A stretch of 64,000 nt of DNA. It comes from Fasciola hepatica. Taxonomy: Eukaryota; Platyhelminthes; Trematoda; Plagiorchiida; Fasciolidae. Each line of letters begins with the position of its first letter. The stretch's first letter is position 1. The position numbers and the translations under genes were made by a program. Below the pieces are notes generated by a model. The model had not been told where the DNA came from. It saw nothing but the letters and a program-made list of their open reading frames with translations, and ran no database searches. The stretch spans positions 3,038,001-3,102,000 of the forward strand of contig CANUEZ040000183.1 of the NCBI GenBank assembly GCA_948099385.1, read 5' to 3'. Shown piece by piece: positions 57,404 through 64,000 of this stretch.

Positions 57404-59347
57404 ATATAAGAACTTAACCCTAGCATTGACAATAGTAAAATGCTTTGAGCCGTAATTGCTAGTGATGGATTTTGAACTGCAAACCATGAAAGAAGGACAT
57501 TCCTGGGTTTAATGTACAACAGCTATAGATCTGAAGAATGACTGATGTAGTGGCCAAGTTGCCCGATTTTCAACATCGGTTGCCGAACTTGTAAAATCAG
57601 TTTACGTGTTTCGTTGACATATTCTGTTGAATAAAGTAGATCAAAACACCAGGCGGTTGTCATCGGGTAATCTCAGTCAGTTCACCAAACTGATTGCATA
57701 GATGCCAAACTATTTGCAGATTTGTGGACGTTCGATTAGTGTTTTATCTTGCAAAACAAAGCCTTCTTTTTCGCACTGCTGCAATTGGTTGTCATTTTTT
57801 GCTGGCTAGTTGAATTGACTCATTGAATCGGTCGAGAAGATTTTCGAGGATTTTTCTATAAAAGAACAAGAAATCTGGTTATCTTGTGGTCAACGAATTA
57901 TTCTGTCCACACGCGTAATGAGGTAGATGTGCTCGATGGTCTGTGCACATCGACTACACCCACTGGGCTCGTAAGTGACGAGAGTATGCCTTTGGTTCGG
58001 CGGAACTTGTTAAGGCGATATTCTGGTGTCTAGTAATCTTAACACGTTGTCAATGGAAGCCAGCGTGGGCACATGTGGGGACATTTTTTTTAAATCAAGT
58101 AAACAGAAATGCTCAGTTACCAGTTTTGGCTAAGCCGGCACTCTGGTTGTGGCAGACTGTGAAGGTTACGGAAAGTGTGCTAATGGCCAGCACTGGGAAC
58201 AACCGATTTGGAGCAATCTTGTCATGGGAAACAAACGACAGTTTTCTCGGATTCTGTGATAGCCATAGCCGTTAAGCGAAACGAACTTCATTCCAATAAG
58301 ACCGATTTTCGGACCCGTTGTTCTGGTGTGAACCATTTTGAGGGTGGTGACAAAGGTGGTGACTGTGAGCGTGATGAGACTCAGGACATTAGATTTTGCA
58401 TGCAAACATGTCTTGTGTCCCAAAAAAACTGTAGGGGAACGTATGAGAGGCTAGTCTTGCGTGGTGAATACTGGTCGAAAGCTCAATTAAGCGAGTGTAC
58501 TGAATGCTAGTGGTTAGTAAGCACAGCAAACGAACGACCTTCAAGTGGATGTAAACACCTTTGGATGCTGAGTTGAAGGCCAATAGATCTCAACTAAATA
58601 TAGTGTATTTAAATAAAGGGGATCTTAATTGCCTAGAAATATTCATAGAAGCTTCAAATTGTCGTCCATATACCTCTGCAGCATTACTCCAAATGATACA
58701 TCTGAGGTAATGGTCAAGGCTGATTGAAGATCATGTGGCCGGATGCAAGAAGAGTTGAATGCTGGTAAAACCTTCTTTGATCGAGGCATTTGCAGTCTCT
58801 TTCCTTATCCAGGAAGAAGAATTTCAGCTAGCCTCAGGGCATACGAACTGTGAGGAGATGCAATATTTCAGCACTTTAGGGAAGGAATAGATGCGAATTT
58901 CTAACCAGGTTGGTACAGTGAAACAAATGACAGTAATATCGATGCTGAGATAGTTGCGAATAGCCAAAATGTCTTGTGGCAGAGATGAACGCCAGAGACT
59001 GAAGTGACATACACTGGGAATACGATACGGAGCCGTCCCAGCTTACAATCGGAAACGTCTGTCACGACAACGTGATCAATGAGACGTTTGAAAAATTATC
59101 GTGGGTCGACAGAATTATTTATTCCTGGAGCAGAATATTAGAGATTTGAACGGGGTCAAAGCGCATAAACATAACGCAAAACGGCACTTAAGGATCGAGG
59201 TATGTTATCAGGAGAATAAGTTACGTATCGAACCGGTGAAATCGTTCGTCACATTGTAGTCACCGCAGTTCCTCCACTCACTGTTCAACTTGGCATCCGT
59301 AAGGAGAAGGCCCAAAACTTACTAAAATGAGGAAGCATTTTTCCAAG
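57404..59347. other. Stretch without a firm gene
   Basis: A plus-strand frame at 58208-58510 is cysteine-containing and charged (RCSGVNHFEGGDKGGDCERD) and could be coding, but has no good splice sites. Overlapping minus-strand frames occur too. No repeat recognised. Confidence 0.3.
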
Positions 59348-59452
59348 CTCCATCAACTGCTCGAGTTCGTTGTGAAAATTGTGGAGCATGTCGAATAAAA
59401 AGCGACATGGCCGGCAAACAATCGCAGTCCGCTCCTATCGACGTGGTGAGTG

Positions 59453-59518
<66 letters not shown>

Positions 59519-59610
59519 TCTCTGCGCAGGAGATTTCGGGCATGTCATTCAGACCGAAGTTGGTTCGCAGTTGTAGCGTGGGGTCAGTGACTTGGAGCAA
59601 ACCGGAGTGA
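59348..59610 (+). CDS. Two-exon gene end with a (TA)n intron
   Basis: Exon 59348-59445 follows acceptor GGAAGCATTTTTCCAAG and ends at GTG|GTGAGT. An 84-bp intron, almost all (TA)n, ends GGTCTCTGCGCAG. Exon 59530-59610 runs to TGA. Phase is kept. Exon 1 reads PSTARVRCENCGACRIKSDM then AGKQSQSAPIDV; exon 2 reads EISGMSFRPKLVRSCSVGSV then TWSKPE. RCxxCxACRxxxD resembles the first half of a CXXC zinc finger (as in CFP1 and KDM2-type proteins), but the second cysteine triplet does not follow, so this is only a resemblance. Retaining the intron would keep the frame open and insert a long Ile-Tyr repeat. Confidence 0.45.
59446..59529 (+). repeat. (TA)n microsatellite forming a short intron
   Basis: The TA run (59452-59516) is bounded by GTGAGTGA at its 5' side and GGTCTCTGCGCAG at its 3' side. 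Confidence 0.7.
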
Positions 59611-59895
59611 TCTGATTCAGTGGTGGATGCAAACAACTTTTTGAATGACTTCGAAGCTCCGCAGTTACACACCCATGAATTAAATGTATGATTTATCAGC
59701 GTTTAGGACTTTTCTGTTACTGTTCCCAATCATGTATGGACAAACCATGAATTGTCTTTTTGGGAAACCAAGTGTGTGAAGCTCGATCGTTTGCATCTTA
59801 TTCAATTCTTCTAGTCGAGAAGGAGGGAAATTTAACTGCATTTGTTATCATTTATCACGAAGTGTCAATATGGATGACTGGCTGCTAGTGTGCAG

Positions 59896-60126
59896 CACTC
59901 AGTTACACGTGCACCGAATTCGGATGAAATTCTTTGCTCACGATTCTTGCGGAGCCTAATGAGGACAAGATCACATGTTGATTCCGTTAATTTGTTTCAT
60001 TGTCCATTAAACTTTTCAAATTCAACAATTCAATGGAATCCTATCAACGATCATAGTTTCATTTCGACTGTTATTGGGATTTCACAGTTCACGGTGAAAC
60101 AAATTCATAGGCAACGAACGAGTTGA
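59896..60126 (+). CDS. Possible terminal exon, unknown
   Basis: After GGCTGCTAGTGTGCAG (ending 59895) the frame is open to TGA at 60124-60126: HSVTRAPNSDEILCSRFLRS, then LMRTRSHVDSVNLFHCPL and a tail ending IHRQRTS. Composition is protein-like, the acceptor moderate. Confidence 0.3.
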   Translation, partial: HSVTRAPNSDEILCSRFLRSLMRTRSHVDSVNLFHCPLNFSNSTIQWNPINDHSFISTVIGISQFTVKQIHRQRTS

Positions 60127-61729
60127 TCGTCTCCACGGTCAGAGTGTATACATCTAAACAGTAACCTAACTACACCGGAATTAAATTAGTATTGCCGACC
60201 TGTCGATTATACTCACGGGTCTGTTTCCGCTTCATTTCCTTCCGGAAATCCCCAGTAAATACTCGTTTTCCCCAAATTGCAGTGCTCATTACCATTCAGA
60301 AGTGTTCACATTGACCGAGATGTTCGCGTGCACAAATAGATATCACTTTAGAACAAGGCTATTCTCAAGAAACGTGACCCATTTTCCCACTCGATAAGCC
60401 ACACTTTACAGTTCGCAAGTGAAATTATATTCAGCTGCTTGCACAGGTTTATTCACAGAAATTTTCACGATGCTTTTTTTAGGTTGATATTATGGTTCAG
60501 TGAAGCTAATCGAGAGAAAAACAATCTTTCACACGTTGATTGATGCTATCCGATCGATCGTTGAACTTCCACGAAACCCAACTGATACTTATCTACCGAT
60601 CGTTTACACACAGACATAGTTCCTTCTACTTGATTTCACGCATGTACATTTGATTTTATCGAGTCACCTTTTGTTTCACCGAACACAATATATGGTCTGC
60701 ATCGGAAAAGTACTTTTGCGAGATTTACCCATTGATAAATTTTAGCGTTCACTGTGTTGTACGGTTTATTGCACCGATTAGCTTTTTTCGCCTCAGATTC
60801 CTAAAAATATCGTTTTTTTTCTCGCCTGCAAGTCCGCTGTGTGGCAATATACAATAAAGTGTAAACTATGAAACTATGAAATAATTTGCATGGTACAGTA
60901 TTCTCCCAGACTCCTGCCTTCCCGATTGTACTTATTTACCCATCGGTTAATAAAACCTTTGATATGCAAGAGAATCTCTCTTTATGCTATTTACCCCCCC
61001 CCCCCCCCCCTCTTCATTCCTCGATTCTAGCTGTGAACAGAAAGTTTCACTGGGATGTTAGCTCTCATCTAGAATATCTTTCATGGTTAAATTATTTGTT
61101 ATTCTTTCCAAATGCAAGTTAACTTTGATTGGGGATATGATATCAGTTAGTTTGGTGAGCTCCATTCATACAGACCGAATATTTTCTGGTTTAGACATAT
61201 AAAATGGTACATACTTCATCCAGTTGACAATAGGAAGGGTTCTTTCAAGATCTTGGTTATCCAAGAGTAAGTTCAAGCATTGCCAGTCATTCTACTGAAC
61301 AACCCAAGAGTCCGACCGGTTTGGAAAATCAGATATTTTGCTGGAAGCTCCGGAAACGTATCAACTCAAGGGGTATGTCTCACAAAACGATAGCAAACAG
61401 TTTTTGACGTGTACTGAGAAGTGTTAGAGAGCTTTTGAACACATTTCCCTATATTCTATTTTCTGTGAATTCAATTCTTCGCATAACAATAGTTTTGTAA
61501 GTAGAAACAAATTTGTCCTCTGGATCCTAACAACAAGGTTGTAGATTGGAACTCCTGGTGCTGGAGTCATATCATAAGCAAAATGGTGGTTCATATATGA
61601 AAGGCTTCGCGAGGATATGGGTTAGGTGAATGGGTTATTGTCATTTTCCTTGTACCACATAGTCTGTACGTGAACATGAATCAGTTCTAAAGGACGGCAT
61701 ACGGTCTTTGTTCCAAATCGCCTCATCAA
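60127..61729. other. Gene-poor stretch with poly(C) tract
   Basis: A run of 17 C (60994-61010) leads into CTCTTCATTCCTCGATTCTAG, a very strong acceptor-like tract ending at 61031. It is followed by 30 open codons (NRKFHWDVSSHLEYLSWLN..). It may be a terminal exon or just simple sequence. Nothing else supported. Confidence 0.3.
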
Positions 61730-62048
61730 CTATAATCAGAAGCCTATTCTGCAAACAAATCATATGAGTTTATTTGCACAGAAAACAATGGTTATATAGG
61801 AAAAAAACGGTCACTGTCACCAATCATTGCAACACAAATTACTGATTCACACATGCACCAGGCAGCCTGTCTTCTGGCGTGACCAGTTATCATTTGACGG
61901 GAATCCGTTTACGTCTCATCGATTAGCCAACTTGTCACTTACGCATCCAATGACACAAGCACTGACCTGGATTCTGCGTATGATTTGACATGCTGATTGC
62001 CAGAGGTACATGACTGTCTATTGACCTTGAGTCAGCACACCCTCACAA
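61730..62048 (+). repeat. Dispersed repeat family D, copy 2
   Basis: Homologous and co-oriented with 2815-3145 (shared TCACTGTCACCAATCATTGC, AGCCTGTCTTC, TTTGACGGGAATCCGTTTAC, GACCTGGATTCTG, GAGTCAGCACACCCTC). Its right end near 62048 borders a minus-strand frame starting MMHALTTLQSKLDQENH (62244-62032), which is possibly coding. Confidence 0.75.
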
Positions 62049-62363
62049 TGGCGAATTTCAGTAATTCTACAGCATTACAGCAACGAAAAATACAAAGAGT
62101 TCCATTGATGTTATTCAACCGCACGGCGTAAATTTTGCTTTTTGCTCGCCTCAAACTATTTCCATGGGAAAATATCATATTTCGGAATAATGGATGATTC
62201 TCTTGGTCAAGTTTACTTTGTAAAGTGGTCAAAGCATGCATCATGCTGACTTTTCACAAAATCAACAGTAAAAATGCAACTTGCAATGTGACTATTTCCC
62301 GTTGAAAGTTTCTTCTTCGAATGCTAAACTCCCAGCTAAAATCACTTCCAACGATCCCCAATA

Positions 62364-62636
62364 ATGTTTAGTACTGGCGAGACGACTTTTCTAAATAAGC
62401 CATTGCACCGCAGGCTTTTTGATTGTCGTCGTTATGGAAATCCAATTTCAATTTTATTTTCTCTGTCAAGACTTTCATTTTTTCTAAATTTATCATGTGT
62501 TTTCAAATGTGTTAGAAATATAAAGTGTTTAGAAAGTGAGTATTGTTTACCTTGGTTATATTGCTTTCAATGGCAGATGAGATTGCATGACTTGTTGAAT
62601 GATGAATTTGCCTGCATCTGCAACACCCTCACCTAA
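62364..62636 (+). CDS. Possible exon pair around a 41-bp intron
   Basis: A donor GAAA|GTGAGT follows 62535 and an acceptor TTGCTTTCAATGGCAG ends at 62576, giving a 41-bp intron. The following exon reads MRLHDLLNDEFACICNTLT to TAA at 62634-62636 in phase 0. The exon before could be a 20-nt microexon (acceptor ..CAAATGTGTTAG ending 62515) or reach back to an ATG at 62364. If it starts at that ATG, the phase would instead give a stop after four residues, so the model is unsettled. Confidence 0.3.
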   Translation: MFSTGETTFLNKPLHRRLFDCRRYGNPISILFSLSRLSFFLNLSCVFKCVRNIKCLESEYCLPWLYCFQWQMRLHDLLNDEFACICNTLT

Positions 62637-62828
62637 TAATATGTTTAACTTCTCGAATTTTGAAACTACGAAATTCAAGCTCATGGCGGGTGTATTCTAA
62701 CAATGAATAATATATATTCATTCGGTTGGAGGTCTGATTATTATTATATGTATTGCATACACATTCGCAACATGATCACTGTTCAACGGCGAACAAACAC
62801 TAGACGGTAGGATCGCCGTCGTTCTCAG

Positions 62829-63087
62829 TTCTCGTGATTTGCGCCAAGGCCAATTTAGTCAGGTTCATGTAGTGATCAGTTATTCTCCCGTGAAGGAACC
62901 AAATGTCCTCAGAAATGAGAAGCTTCAATCGGTTAGCCAGGAAGCGGGGAATCGGGCCGATATATCTATTGTAGACATTTCAGAGATTATTGTCACTGGT
63001 AGGCAGAGGAATTACCACGACAGATATGTGGAAAATACAGTCATATCGATTGTGGATGAAACCGGCCCATCCATAGCCAAGGACTAG
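62829..63087 (+). CDS. C-terminal exon, 86 codons, unknown protein
   Basis: Acceptor GATCGCCGTCGTTCTCAG ends at 62828. The frame runs to TAG at 63085-63087: SRDLRQGQFSQVHVVISYSP, VKEPNVLRNEKLQSVSQEAG, NRADISIVDISEIIVTGRQR, then YVENTVISIVDETGPSIAKD. Alternating short strands (ISIVDISEIIV, TVISIVDE) and charged loops look like a beta-rich domain or cytosolic tail. No family is recognised. Composition and length support coding. Confidence 0.5.
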
Positions 63088-64000
63088 TTCATCCCCAAAA
63101 CCAAAAAACAGACGGCAAAAACATTTCCATGTCTATTCAACATCGTGATTACGGAATTGTTTTGTTTCCTAGTTGTCATCAGTTTATGGGTGCCTACGCA
63201 CACTGAATCCAGTTCCGTGAGTGTCCAGCCACTGGTTTATGCAGTGAAATCCTCGAAGAAATGAATCGTGCACAATAACCGTTTCACTTCTTCAATTTTC
63301 TAAAACCCTATATGTGAATGAGTTTGTTGGACGGCGGTATGAAACTGCCGTGACTAGAGCTTGGGTTGGTTTCCTGGAACAGCTTTTGAGCCCCACTAGA
63401 TATCCCATATTCAAATTCGTACGTTTAGGCAGATTTCGTCCTAGCAACATGATTTTAGGACCTTTACCACACAACAGTGTATCCAACGTAAAATAAATCT
63501 TTTGAAACTGAATGCAAAATGTATGTGAGCATTTTTAGAAGTAATAATCAAAATTGAACCCCACCTGCTGCATGCAACACAAAAACCTGTAACCATAAAG
63601 TCCGAAGAACGAAAAAATGCACAGTCACGAAACCGCAGACGTGACTCCTGACCAGAATAATTAGGGAACCATTTAGAAACCGAACTCTAAATATGGGCGG
63701 TATAATGTAGCCTACATTTTTGCATAATTTCAAGTGAATATCGGTAGTATCAAGACGAAATGAGATTGCAGTACTGAATCAAACAGTTGAAAACACTTGT
63801 GACATTTTCGAAAAATGTAAGAAACAGGTGCAAAACAAATTTGCTTGACTTCTGACAACAATACCAAATAATGTCATCCCGACTAAAATCATTTATCACT
63901 CCGGAACACCTATTATCCTTTCGAGAGCTAAACGTGATATATGATGCTTTAATCCATTATCTCCAAAAAGAACCCGAGGTCGACCTTTTTCACTGAGTGG
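63088..64000. other. Window end, no supported gene
   Basis: Frames on both strands at 63292-63496 overlap and lack splice sites. No repeats recognised. Confidence 0.3.

Noticed and set aside
1..64000. Bacterial-type features: operons, Shine-Dalgarno sites, CRISPR arrays, rRNA, prophage or toxin genes
   Set aside because: None were seen; reading frames are short throughout, splice signals and poly(A) signals are present, and repeats are eukaryotic in type.

Overview
The window looks like nuclear DNA of an invertebrate. There is no bacterial gene organisation, ribosome-binding site, rRNA or CRISPR array. It is AT-rich and holds (TA)n, (AC)n and (ATC)n microsatellites, tRNA-derived SINE-like repeats, a Penelope-like element, and a remnant with the 3'-end motifs of RTE-type LINEs. 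The readable exons are short, some introns are tiny (two of 41 bp), and polyadenylation signals follow several stop codons. This mix fits a parasitic flatworm (trematode or cestode). That is an inference from style; no gene here identifies the species.

No open frame is long enough to prove coding by length. In 64 kb, frames of 100-130 codons are expected by chance. I therefore called exons from strong acceptor or donor sites, open frame, protein-like composition and phase agreement between neighbours. Some single-exon calls will be wrong, because good acceptors also occur by chance; confidences are set accordingly. No protein could be named.

0-14 kb: a terminal exon at 108-329; a four-exon plus-strand gene at 4370-5108; minus-strand candidates at 6.4-7.1 and 8.6-8.9 kb; a SINE at 10.4-10.7 kb; and a minus-strand gene at 11.5-12.1 kb with an 18-nt microexon, plus a possible 21-nt microexon at 13.06 kb. 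14-30 kb is mostly repeats: the RTE-like remnant at 21.6-22.0 kb, a second SINE at 26.0 kb and a fold-back SINE composite at 27 kb, with candidate exons at 17.4 and 18.5 kb. 30-41 kb is the richest in exons. It includes a phase-matched two-exon cysteine-rich gene at 39.8-40.5 kb and minus-strand exons at 32.3, 36.2 and 38.7 kb. 42-52 kb has a second fold-back composite at 44 kb and, at 50.26-51.89 kb, a broken Penelope-like element between two 394-bp inverted arms. 52-64 kb has more terminal exons on both strands, a two-exon plus-strand gene whose intron is a (TA)n microsatellite, and the second copy of a repeat first seen at 2.8-3.1 kb.

The most interesting structure is the Penelope-like element. 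Its inverted arms look identical over 359 bp, although the coding body between them carries at least two frameshifts.
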